Of a stretch of DNA of 9,343 bases, positions 1 through 5,365 are shown piece by piece (the stretch's first letter is position 1; the number at the start of each line of letters is the position of its first letter). A program made the translations under genes and the position numbers. Source of the stretch: Legionellaceae bacterium UBA2794 (lineage in GTDB: Bacteria > Pseudomonadota > Gammaproteobacteria > Legionellales > Legionellaceae); contig DEHS01000091.1 in assembly GCA_002352055.1 (NCBI GenBank), positions 43,028 to 52,370 of the forward strand, written 5' to 3'. The notes below the pieces were generated by a model. The model was not told where the DNA came from and ran no database searches. It was given only the letters and a program-made list of their open reading frames with translations.

Positions 1-197
1 TAAGGGATTAATCGATCTTTGCGCTCATCAGAAGCATGTTGATGCTTTGCTCGTTCCCATAATAGTACTTCACTCGCATATAATTGTATTAAACCGTCTC
101 TACAAGCAATTAACAATGTTGCAATATCAGTAAAAAAACTCAATTTTTGAAAAGAGCATGTATCTATATAGACATCTAACGGTTTAAATTCACTCAT
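1..197 (-). CDS. PIN-like nuclease domain protein, 5' part only (cut by window edge)
   Basis: The minus strand is open from an ATG at 195-197 through the left edge of the window, giving 65 complete codons and no stop. The product begins with an LDVYIDTCSF stretch, the hydrophobic strand followed by an acidic residue (Asp12) that typically opens a PIN-like nuclease domain. About 30 residues later YASEVLLWERAKH places an acidic residue (Glu48) where PIN folds usually have their second metal ligand. PIN proteins are metal-dependent RNases, often toxins. The remaining active-site residues would lie outside the window, so activity cannot be judged. The gene runs in the same direction as lvrR, 75 bp downstream of it. 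A TATAAT hexamer upstream on the minus strand (245-250) suggests it may have its own promoter. The PIN assignment rests on the N-terminus alone and is tentative; the open frame itself is clear. Confidence 0.6.
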   Translation of the reverse strand, partial: MSEFKPLDVYIDTCSFQKLSFFTDIATLLIACRDGLIQLYASEVLLWERAKHQHASDERKDRLIP

Positions 198-244
198 GAA
201 TTTTTATCCATAGCTTTTTACCGATGAGCAAACTTAATAGTTGT

Positions 245-250
245 ATTATA
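245..250 (-). promoter_or_regulatory. Candidate -10 element (TATAAT) for the PIN-like gene
   Basis: Read on the minus strand, this is an exact TATAAT consensus hexamer about 48 bp before the start codon of the PIN-like gene, in the 75-bp gap between it and lvrR. The sequence at the expected -35 position (AATATG at 17 bp spacing) is poor, so the call is weak. In such an A+T-rich gap the hexamer could occur by chance. Confidence 0.3.
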
Positions 251-272
251 AACATTCACATTTAATCCATAT

Positions 273-524
273 TTACATAAAGATCTGTTTTTCGATCCAT
301 TCACCTCTAGGATCTTCAGTTAGGCAAAGTAACCAAGAGGCTGCAACTTGAAGATTCTTTGACAGTGTCTTAGCTTCCTCAGGCCCAGGACTTCTAGTAC
401 CCTGCTCCCAATTACCAATCCTTGTAGCACCTAATCCAGTCTTATCAGCCAGCCCCTTAATCGTCAACCCATTCGCCTTTCTAGCTTGAGTAATCCTACT
501 GCCAATAATTTTTTTCATATTCAT
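273..524 (-). CDS. lvrR: LvrR-like Cro/CI-family (XRE) transcriptional repressor
   Basis: This 83-residue protein is little more than one helix-turn-helix domain. The first helix is near residues 5-18 (IIGSRITQARKANGL), the HTH near 21-41 (TIKGLADKTGL...RIGNWEQG), and then RSPGPEEAKTLSKNLQV and ASWLL close the fold as in XRE/Cro-CI repressors. There is no peptidase or oligomerisation domain, so LexA/CI-type self-cleavage is not expected. It is transcribed divergently from lvrA across a repeat-rich 165-bp region, the usual arrangement for an autoregulated switch. The symbol rests on its position in an lvrRABC-type cassette as known from Legionella ICEs. Codons 1 and 3 are both Met, and neither has a strong Shine-Dalgarno sequence, so weak or leaderless translation is possible. 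The function as repressor of the transfer operon is inference. Confidence 0.85.
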   Translation of the reverse strand: MNMKKIIGSRITQARKANGLTIKGLADKTGLGATRIGNWEQGTRSPGPEEAKTLSKNLQVAASWLLCLTEDPRGEWIEKQIFM

Positions 525-591
525 TTAGGTTCATTTGATATCAAACGGAAATGCCCCATTGACTCTAAAAAGTGCCTATTTACAATGGGTT

Positions 592-618
592 ATCAACAAC
601 ACGTTTCGTGTTATTGAT
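592..618. repeat. Imperfect inverted repeat, candidate operator
   Basis: Two 12-bp arms flank a 3-bp centre (TTT). The inner six pairs (AACACG/CGTGTT) are perfect, and there is one mismatch in the outer part. It lies between the divergent genes just upstream of the candidate lvrA -35 hexamer. No T-run follows on either strand, so an operator is more likely than a terminator. Confidence 0.5.
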
Positions 619-642
619 TGATACTAATTGAAATCATTTGAT
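614..642 (+). promoter_or_regulatory. Candidate sigma-70 promoter for lvrA operon
   Basis: TTGATT (614-619) and TTTGAT (637-642) are separated by 17 bp. The first matches the -35 consensus in four of six positions and the second matches TATAAT in four of six. A start near 649 would give a leader of about 40 nt before lvrA. The second copy of TCATTTGATA (634-643) overlaps the -10, so a repressor bound there would block it. The match is modest. Confidence 0.3.
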
Positions 643-689
643 AGCACAAGTGCTGTTTTTAGCGGTGTTAATTAAGGATGAAATACGAA

Positions 690-1598
690 ATGGGATTTTT
701 GTTTGTTAATACTGATGAATTATCCGCACTGATGGGATTGCCTTATATTCAGCAGTCAGCTTACTTGCTGGGAATTCGTCCATATATGGATCGTAAAACC
801 TTTTTAGTTGGTATTAAACGCAAAATCAGCTATCAGCAACTTGCTGAAGCTCTCTACGTTGAACCACATCAAGGTTTTGAACATTCTGGTAGTCCAAGTC
901 GTCAACAATTACGACGCATTATCTGCGCCCTTGAGAGAGCGGGTTTAGTTGAGATTCAATCTGTTGGTAAACAGCTGATTTTAAAATGTTTGTTAGCTGA
1001 TGGGGATTTTCCTGTCCTAAATAAACCCGACACAAACCCAGCACAGCAACCCAACATAAACCAGAATTATAAAAATAATAATAAATCAATAAGTTACGAT
1101 AAAAGTCATCTAAGACCCAACACGATACAAAACACTAAACCCGACACACCTCATAACTCCCAAGATATGTATGTGTGTGTGCGACAACAATTTCAAAAAT
1201 TTTGGTTTCTTTATCCACAAAAGCAAGATGAAACCAGAGCGTTTCAGGAGTTTTTTAAATTACGCCCGGATGATCAGTTGTTTGCCCAGATCATTGATAC
1301 CCTTCAAGCGCAAATCCAAAACCGCAAAGAAATGGAACTCGCGGGCGAATGGGTACCTAAATGGAAATTCCCAGCTAACTGGTTAACTCAACAATCTTGG
1401 AACGACGAACTCTTACCCCTAAGAACCCAGGAGCAAATTAATGCAAGCAATCAAACAAGTACTCGTAAAAAATCAGCAGCAGATATCCTCGCTGAATCCT
1501 GCAAAGACGCAAGCTTCAGCTTCGACTTTGAAGACAACCCCACACCAGAACCAGAAAGTAATGTCATCCAACTCAACGCAACCACCAGTAAGCGATAA
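690..1598 (+). CDS. lvrA: LvrA: phage O-like replication/DNA-binding protein with winged-helix N-terminus
   Basis: From ATG 690 the product has 302 residues. An upstream in-frame ATG at 678 is less likely because the AAGGA box (674-678) overlaps it, whereas that box lies 11 nt before ATG 690. Residues about 42-102 look like a winged helix-turn-helix (KISYQQLAEALYV, SRQQLRRIICALERAGLVEI, then a beta wing). A low-complexity Asn/Pro/Gln/Lys linker spans about 108-160. Residues about 163-241 contain FWFLYP, a helical stretch, and a WLTQQSW...D ending, which resembles the C-terminal part of phage and plasmid replication or helicase-loading proteins. This DNA-binding/linker/loader layout parallels lambda O. 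The linker DNA carries iteron-like repeats. The last 38 bp overlap lvrB. Family membership rests on the lvr context. The replication role is inference; a transcriptional regulator is the main alternative. Confidence 0.8.
   Translation: MGFLFVNTDELSALMGLPYIQQSAYLLGIRPYMDRKTFLVGIKRKISYQQLAEALYVEPHQGFEHSGSPSRQQLRRIICALERAGLVEIQSVGKQLILKCLLADGDFPVLNKPDTNPAQQPNINQNYKNNNKSISYDKSHLRPNTIQNTKPDTPHNSQDMYVCVRQQFQKFWFLYPQKQDETRAFQEFFKLRPDDQLFAQIIDTLQAQIQNRKEMELAGEWVPKWKFPANWLTQQSWNDELLPLRTQEQINASNQTSTRKKSAADILAESCKDASFSFDFEDNPTPEPESNVIQLNATTSKR
1022..1148 (+). repeat. Iteron-like repeats flanking an A+T-rich tract, possible replication origin inside lvrA
   Basis: Five related 12-bp units follow the pattern AAACCC-R-R-CACA: AAACCCGACACA (1023-1034), AAACCCAGCACA (1034-1045), CAACCCAACATA (1047-1058), AGACCCAACACG (1113-1124) and AAACCCGACACA (1137-1148). 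The outer two are identical and extend to 13 bp with a leading T. Between the third and fourth is a very A+T-rich stretch (about 1063-1105), as expected for a DNA-unwinding element. All units have the same orientation. Four fall in the same codon phase and encode K/Q/R-P-D/N-T/I, so a repetitive protein linker is an alternative cause. The second unit is out of phase, which a purely protein-level repeat would not produce. Origin function is inference from the lambda O precedent. Confidence 0.45.
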
Positions 1599-1962
1599 AC
1601 GAATTGACACACTCTTTGCTCGTTTTAATGCAATCTATGGTTATTTATGGCTATCCGCTTACAACAACGCAAAAGTACTTGATATAGCAAGACTTGAATG
1701 GTCTGAAAGTTTACGAGAATTTGATAATCAAGTTCTGAAACTCGCCTTAGAAAAAACCAAGAAAACTGAACATTTTCCGCCCTCTTTACCCCTCTTTTAT
1801 GAAACTTGTCTGACAATCAAAAAGGGTATCCAAGCACGTCAAGAAGCATTAACGAAAAAAACTGAAACACATACACCTACAGATCCCAAAATTGTCCAAT
1901 TTCATATCTCAGAAATGAAGAAATACCTGTTTGAAGACCAAATGGAGAAAACATCATGCTGA
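1561..1962 (+). CDS. lvrB: LvrB: small phage P-like replication accessory protein
   Basis: The preferred start is ATG 1561, giving 133 residues, with a weak AGAAAG upstream and a 38-bp overlap with lvrA. The frame is open back to an ATG at 1441, but that would overlap lvrA by 158 bp. A core near residues 14-90 (RIDTLFARFNAIYGYLWLSAY, then LEWSESLREFDNQVLKLALEKTK and FPPSLPLFYETC) resembles the helical region of phage replication P-type proteins. A charged C-terminal tail follows. There is no signal peptide or membrane segment, so it is cytoplasmic. The gene lies between lvrA and the csrA paralogue as in lvrABC cassettes, and its stop overlaps the csrT start. A helicase-loader role with LvrA is inferred; in Legionella lvrB is usually annotated without a function. 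Confidence 0.75.
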   Translation: MSSNSTQPPVSDKRIDTLFARFNAIYGYLWLSAYNNAKVLDIARLEWSESLREFDNQVLKLALEKTKKTEHFPPSLPLFYETCLTIKKGIQARQEALTKKTETHTPTDPKIVQFHISEMKKYLFEDQMEKTSC

Positions 1963-2174
1963 CCTTAATCCGTCGTATCGGTGAAGCAATATACATTGAT
2001 AAAGGCCGAATCAAAGTACATCTGATTTCTGAAAGCGAAGGGCTAATCAGGCTTGGTATAGAAGCGCCCAAGCATGTTGATATTGAACGTAAAGAAGTCT
2101 TTGTCCGCAAAGCAGTAGCACAACATAAAAAAGCGCAGGCACTTAGAAATCAATCAGGAGGCGATGATGCTTAA
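1956..2174 (+). CDS. csrT: CsrA-family RNA-binding regulator (LvrC/CsrT type)
   Basis: The 72-residue product is a clear CsrA homologue. MLTLIRRIGEAIYI corresponds to the MLILTRRVGETLMI opening of E. coli CsrA, with Arg6 and Arg7 kept. The middle RLGIEAPKHVDIERKEVF corresponds to RIGVNAPKEVAVHREEIY, with Arg45 at the position of the RNA-contacting Arg44. CsrA dimers bind GGA motifs in mRNA leaders and block or alter translation and stability. The protein is therefore predicted to be RNA-binding competent. The Lys/Gln-rich C-terminus is longer than the roughly 61 residues of E. coli CsrA and may modify specificity. It overlaps lvrB (ATGCTGA, after GGAGAAAAC) and pilL. ICE-borne csrA paralogues (lvrC, csrT) are known from Legionella; which of the two this represents cannot be settled here. 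Confidence 0.93.
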   Translation: MLTLIRRIGEAIYIDKGRIKVHLISESEGLIRLGIEAPKHVDIERKEVFVRKAVAQHKKAQALRNQSGGDDA

Positions 2175-2580
2175 AAATACTATGCTATTCATCCTGGTAT
2201 TATCTGGTCTGCAAACTCATGCAGCCAATATCACCCAAGTAAGCCGTTATACCACGGTTAACAATCAACCATTAGCAGCTCAAATTAACCCCATGAAAAC
2301 CATACAACAGATTCATTTTCCTGCCTCCATTCAAACCATAGGGGAAGCAGTGAATTACTGGTTACGTTATTCCGGTTATCACCTTGCTCCTAAAGAAAAG
2401 CAAAGCGAAAGCCTGCAACAAGTCTTTCAACAACCATTACCACAAGTTAGTAGAAATCTTGGTCCACTAACCATTGAGCGAGGCCTGACGGTATTAGTGG
2501 GACAACAACTTTTTACTCTCAAACAAGACGATTTGTTAAGGGAAATCAATTTTAGCCTGATTGCAAGGAGCGCAAGATGA
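2167..2580 (+). CDS. pilL: PilL-like conjugative transfer protein, TIGR03748 family
   Basis: From ATG 2167 the product has 137 residues. A neighbouring ATG at 2164 is only 2 nt from the AGGAGG box (2156-2161), while ATG 2167 has 5 nt spacing. An N-terminal signal peptide (LKNTMLFILVLSGLQTHA, then ANIT) sends the protein to the periplasm. The rest follows the GI-T4SS PilL pattern: SRYTTV near the start, TIGEAVNYWLRYSGYHLAP in the middle, then LPQVSRNLGPLTIERGLTVLVGQ and a terminal REINF. This is like the secretin-associated modules of pilus assembly proteins. It overlaps csrT by 8 bp (ATGCTTAA), so transfer genes are translationally coupled to the regulator. Its role at the outer-membrane side of the transfer channel is inferred from the family. 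Confidence 0.85.
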   Translation: MLKNTMLFILVLSGLQTHAANITQVSRYTTVNNQPLAAQINPMKTIQQIHFPASIQTIGEAVNYWLRYSGYHLAPKEKQSESLQQVFQQPLPQVSRNLGPLTIERGLTVLVGQQLFTLKQDDLLREINFSLIARSAR

Positions 2581-3161
2581 AAAAGTATCTGGATGTTAAA
2601 TGGCTTAGCCTGCTTGTTTTAAATGTTTTATTAATTGCTTTTGTATGCGTAAAAAATCAATCGCCTGCAAATCATAATGAGCTAAATATCCTTGGCGAAC
2701 AACTCGCATCTATTCAAACACAATTAAAACAACCTGTAGAACAACCTGATTTATCGCCAATTACTCAAAACCTCAACCAGTTAAATAATTTCGTTCAGCA
2801 ACTGAAAAATAAAGACGATCATCAATTAGGTGAAATATTCACTACAGAACAAGGGGCAATTAAAAAACAACTCGAATGTATTACGGATTTATTACGCCAC
2901 TTAGATGAGAAAAAGCAACCTGTGAAAATGCTCTCTGCAAGTCAACTGCCCTTTAAGGTATTAAGCATAGACAGCATTCAAGAAATCCCCGTTGCATCCA
3001 TTGCTTACCACTACAAAACCCAAGCATTGGAAAAAAGCGATACGCTAGCTGGTTGGGCAGTTTTTGAAATCGACTTTGCCAAACAAATCATAGAATTTGA
3101 AAACGCTGATAAAACACATGTACTAGTTCACTTAAATCAACATGAGGTGAACCATGCTTAA
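2577..3161 (+). CDS. Unassigned membrane-anchored protein with periplasmic coiled coil
   Basis: I do not recognise the family with confidence. The 194-residue product has one N-terminal membrane segment (about residues 8-25, WLSLLVLNVLLIAFVCV) without an obvious cleavage site. A Gln/Asn/Leu-rich stretch with helical and probably coiled-coil character follows (about 35-115). A C-terminal region with alternating hydrophobic residues (about 122-188: LPFKVLSIDSIQEIPVASIAY ... GWAVFEIDFAKQIIEF) looks like a small beta-rich domain. The layout is that of a single-pass protein with a periplasmic globular end, reminiscent of pilus or secretion alignment proteins. It overlaps pilL by ATGA, has a good SD (AAGGAG, 2565-2570) and overlaps the next gene by 8 bp, so it belongs to the transfer operon. 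Confidence 0.85.
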   Translation: MKKYLDVKWLSLLVLNVLLIAFVCVKNQSPANHNELNILGEQLASIQTQLKQPVEQPDLSPITQNLNQLNNFVQQLKNKDDHQLGEIFTTEQGAIKKQLECITDLLRHLDEKKQPVKMLSASQLPFKVLSIDSIQEIPVASIAYHYKTQALEKSDTLAGWAVFEIDFAKQIIEFENADKTHVLVHLNQHEVNHA

Positions 3162-3975
3162 GCTATCTACCCTAGCCATAGGATTAGTTCTTGGGCAACA
3201 GGCCATCGCTGGCTTGTATATCCCTGGCATTGCCATCTCATCCATACAACAAGCCGATAATGCCTTGGCAAAAGCAGGCCTCACTGAGTTTCATGATGAA
3301 GTCATCGAAGAAAAAGATTTCCAACTAAATGGCGCTCAAAAGCAAGAAGCGAAAGCCTGGGGATTAAATGAAAAGGAAGAAAAACGCTATCTGCAATTAA
3401 TGCAAAGCAGAAGCGGTGTGTATTATAAAGACTTGCGCATGACACCAATTGATATTCTTGGACTTAACGCCAGAGATGATGTCGAGCGTGAACATTTTGC
3501 AAGCCTTGCTGCTCGCCAGGAAGCGCAAAAAGTGGCGCAAAATATCGCTTGGAACAATGCTTTTTACAAAGCCTATAACGAACTGTTTAAAGATGTACCT
3601 GTAGTTGGCGATTTTGATCCCTCACCTTACTCACCCTATGCGCATCAACCTATTCAATTAAAAACAGGTGAAACACTCTACTTATTTGTAAGACCTGACG
3701 ATGCAGTTACTACCATCGTACTGCAACTGATTGACGCAATTAACCGTATTCCCAATACCAAACTTAACCTGTTGCTTCTGGATATGGACAATAACGCCAT
3801 ACAGCTTTGGGCAAACCGACATCAAATCCCCATTCAATTAGTGACCAGTCAACAAATCACGCTAACCCCTGGTAACCAACAATTTGAAGGCTTAACGCTT
3901 GCCAAGAAACAAACCCCACTACTGTTAATAGCCAACGGTAAAAACTCGCAAGTCGTCGATTTGGGGAGATTTTAA
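3154..3975 (+). CDS. Integrating conjugative element protein, PFL_4693 family (TIGR03759)
   Basis: A 273-residue exported protein with a short signal peptide (LKLSTLAIGLVLGQQAIA, then GLYIP). The family signature lies near residues 65-115: AKAWGLNEKEEKRYLQLM, then an ILGLNAR and VEREHF pattern, followed by a long helical stretch. The C-terminal part (about 165-270: GETLYLFVRPDD ... LNLLLLDMDNNAIQLWANRHQIP ... TPLLLIANG) reads like a thioredoxin-type alpha/beta fold but has no CxxC; the whole protein lacks cysteine. A redox role is therefore unlikely and a structural or chaperone-like role in assembly is more plausible. The SD is GAGGTGA and the start overlaps the previous stop as ATGCTTAA. 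The family is part of the GI-T4SS core; its biochemical function is not established to my knowledge. Confidence 0.85.
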   Translation: MLKLSTLAIGLVLGQQAIAGLYIPGIAISSIQQADNALAKAGLTEFHDEVIEEKDFQLNGAQKQEAKAWGLNEKEEKRYLQLMQSRSGVYYKDLRMTPIDILGLNARDDVEREHFASLAARQEAQKVAQNIAWNNAFYKAYNELFKDVPVVGDFDPSPYSPYAHQPIQLKTGETLYLFVRPDDAVTTIVLQLIDAINRIPNTKLNLLLLDMDNNAIQLWANRHQIPIQLVTSQQITLTPGNQQFEGLTLAKKQTPLLLIANGKNSQVVDLGRF

Positions 3976-4406
3976 TGATTAGGATTCTGCTCTTACTGTT
4001 GGTCGCGTTGAATGTTCATAGCATGAATGTCATCCCTTTAACCCTGTCACAAAGTGATACGTCATTAAAATTAAATCTGTCCAGCCCCATAGGCGTACCA
4101 GCCAAAAGCAAAGCCACCGCAGGCAAAGTCAGTCGCAAAACATTAGATACCATTTTATTAAACATGCCTTTGTTTGTCATAGGTGGTGATAAAGCATCGA
4201 TTCAATGGTTAGAACAGCATCAAGAAGAATTAAAATCCATGCAAGCCACAGGATTCATTACCAACGTCAATGACTTTGAAATCATTGTCGCTTTGCAAGA
4301 AAAATTCAAACTACCGTTACTACCCGTCAATGTTGACCCATTGCTTGCATACCTTCACGAACAACATTACCCCTTAATCATTGCTGAGGGGGCTGTATGG
4401 CAGTAA
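3975..4406 (+). CDS. Integrating conjugative element protein, PFL_4695 family (TIGR03765)
   Basis: 143 residues with an N-terminal hydrophobic export signal (about residues 2-16). The family pattern lies in the C-terminal half: PLFVIGGDKASIQWLEQH (about 65-82), then ATGFITNV, LPLLPVNVDPLLAYL, and the closing HYPLIIAEGAVWQ (about 131-143). It is expected in the periplasm. The start codon shares one base with the previous stop (TAATG), after GGGGAG. In typical elements a soluble lytic transglycosylase gene precedes this one and a TraD coupling ATPase gene follows it. Neither is present here: PFL_4693 lies directly upstream and PFL_4697 directly downstream. Family membership is fairly certain; the molecular role is unknown. 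Confidence 0.85.
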   Translation: MIRILLLLLVALNVHSMNVIPLTLSQSDTSLKLNLSSPIGVPAKSKATAGKVSRKTLDTILLNMPLFVIGGDKASIQWLEQHQEELKSMQATGFITNVNDFEIIVALQEKFKLPLLPVNVDPLLAYLHEQHYPLIIAEGAVWQ

Positions 4407-5029
4407 AGCAATATTCAAGGCAACTGACCATGCAATTAACCATAGTGCTATTCTTAGGTTGGTTAGCAATTATTATCTGGGCTTTGAGCCAGTGGATGCT
4501 GCATGGCTATCCTCTCGCTTTTGAAAAAGTAAATATCCTTGTTGACACTCAAAGAGAAGCCATTACCCCTGTTTATCAAGGCTCACTCCTGGCAGTTCTT
4601 CCTTTGAATTCTAAACCAGATTGGGCATTCGCTATCCCCTACTTAAACAAATTGGCCATCAACGATCTTGCCAAGGACTTAATCGAAAAATCACAACAAT
4701 TTATACAGATCCTTTTATTAAGCAGCCAATGCCTTTTAATCAAACTCATTATTCTATTCGCCGCCCTGCCCTTATTTGCTTTAACCATGATTGCAGGTCT
4801 GGTTGACGGCCTAAATCAAAGAGCAATACGCACTGCTTGTTTAGGTCGTGAATCCTCTTATGTGTTCCACAGGCTTAATCACTATTTGAAAAAAGGACTA
4901 GTGATTTTACTCATGCTGTGGCTTGCCCTACCCGTTAGCATCACCCCAGCTTATGTCTTTGTACCTGTCAGTTTATTGATGGGATTAATGGTAGCTATGA
5001 CGGCCAGCCGCTTTAAGAAATACTTATAG
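4397..5029 (+). CDS. Integrating conjugative element membrane protein, PFL_4697 family (TIGR03747)
   Basis: A 210-residue inner-membrane protein. Hydrophobic segments lie near residues 13-34, 111-134, 166-184 and 184-202, giving roughly four passes. Between the first two is a soluble stretch (about 35-100). The family hallmark follows the second segment: GLVDGLNQRAIRTACLGRES and SYVFH (about 134-158), a charged cytoplasmic or periplasmic loop. The start overlaps the previous gene by 10 bp and follows GAGGGGG. In related elements this gene sits next to the TraD coupling protein and may help connect it to the channel. That is inference, and TraD is not adjacent here. Confidence 0.88.
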   Translation: MAVKQYSRQLTMQLTIVLFLGWLAIIIWALSQWMLHGYPLAFEKVNILVDTQREAITPVYQGSLLAVLPLNSKPDWAFAIPYLNKLAINDLAKDLIEKSQQFIQILLLSSQCLLIKLIILFAALPLFALTMIAGLVDGLNQRAIRTACLGRESSYVFHRLNHYLKKGLVILLMLWLALPVSITPAYVFVPVSLLMGLMVAMTASRFKKYL

Positions 5030-5038
5030 GGAGAAACC

Positions 5039-5365
5039 ATGAAACGAATATTATGCCTGACCTTAATGATAATAAGCTTGCAATGTTCAGCGAATAACCC
5101 TGACTTGAATGAAACACTGGTGCGCATCATTAATCAGATTAACGCCATCATGCCTTTGCTTGATGAAGCGCAAACACAGATAACACCTAACGCTCGTAGC
5201 CAATTGCAAATCGAAGGATTTGAAGATCTTCAAGGACAACATCACGCCGGATTGAGAGAAGACTTGCTAAACATCCGCAACGGTCTGATTGACTATATCA
5301 ACCAGCCCATCATTGCCCCTCGAAAAATTAAACCATTAGAAATGGATTTTGTGAGGAAACCCTAA
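5039..5365 (+). CDS. RAQPRD-family integrative conjugative element protein (TIGR01690)
   Basis: A 108-residue exported protein with a signal peptide (KRILCLTLMIISLQCSA, then NN). The mature part is mostly helical: ETLVRIINQINAIMPLLDEAQ (about 25-45), an arginine-containing helix, and LREDLLNIRNGLIDYINQP (about 72-90). It ends with a proline-rich tail, APRKIKPLEMDF. This matches the small RAQPRD-type proteins of GI-T4SS operons, which precede the two small membrane proteins found next here. Cys16 does not sit in a good lipobox, so lipidation is unlikely. It starts 9 bp after PFL_4697 with GGAGAAACC as SD. The function is unknown beyond association with transfer. Confidence 0.82.
   Translation: MKRILCLTLMIISLQCSANNPDLNETLVRIINQINAIMPLLDEAQTQITPNARSQLQIEGFEDLQGQHHAGLREDLLNIRNGLIDYINQPIIAPRKIKPLEMDFVRKP

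Larger units (their letters stand above)
525..689. promoter_or_regulatory. Divergent lvrR/lvrA promoter-operator region
   Basis: This stretch separates the divergent lvrR and lvrA genes and holds several symmetric elements. There is a perfect 12-bp palindrome TTTGATATCAAA at 534-545. TCATTTGATA occurs twice in direct orientation, at 531-540 beside the lvrR start and at 634-643 near the lvrA promoter. CCCATTG at 555-561 pairs with CAATGGG at 583-589. A longer inverted repeat lies at 592-618, and a short one (AGCAC-AA-GTGCT) at 643-654. No plausible gene fits here on either strand. The layout suggests binding sites for a small dimeric HTH protein, most likely LvrR, controlling both directions. 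That assignment is inferred from position and symmetry only. Confidence 0.65.

Noticed and set aside
592..618. Intrinsic terminator
   Set aside because: The inverted repeat has no following T-run on either strand and lies between divergent genes, so an operator fits better.
1171..1386. Open frame of 71 codons on the plus strand within lvrA
   Set aside because: It lies wholly inside lvrA in another frame, has no SD and gives a biased, motif-free peptide; lvrA is supported by domain structure.
1441..1560. 40-residue upstream extension of LvrB
   Set aside because: It would overlap lvrA by 158 bp, has no SD at 1441, and adds a Gln/Ser/Thr-rich low-complexity stretch with no similarity to the P-like core; ATG 1561 is preferred.
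1625..1816. Minus-strand open frame of 63 codons opposite lvrB
   Set aside because: It is antisense to a well-supported gene and shows no domain or SD. The same applies to minus-strand frames at 1877-2110, 5328-5600, 6010-6240, 7170-7367 and 7803-8015.
4621..4806. Plus-strand alternative frame inside the PFL_4697 gene
   Set aside because: It is a shadow of the membrane protein gene, with no SD and no recognisable motif. Frames at 6079-6342 and 7310-7579 are shadows of the TIGR03750 and PFL_4704 genes.
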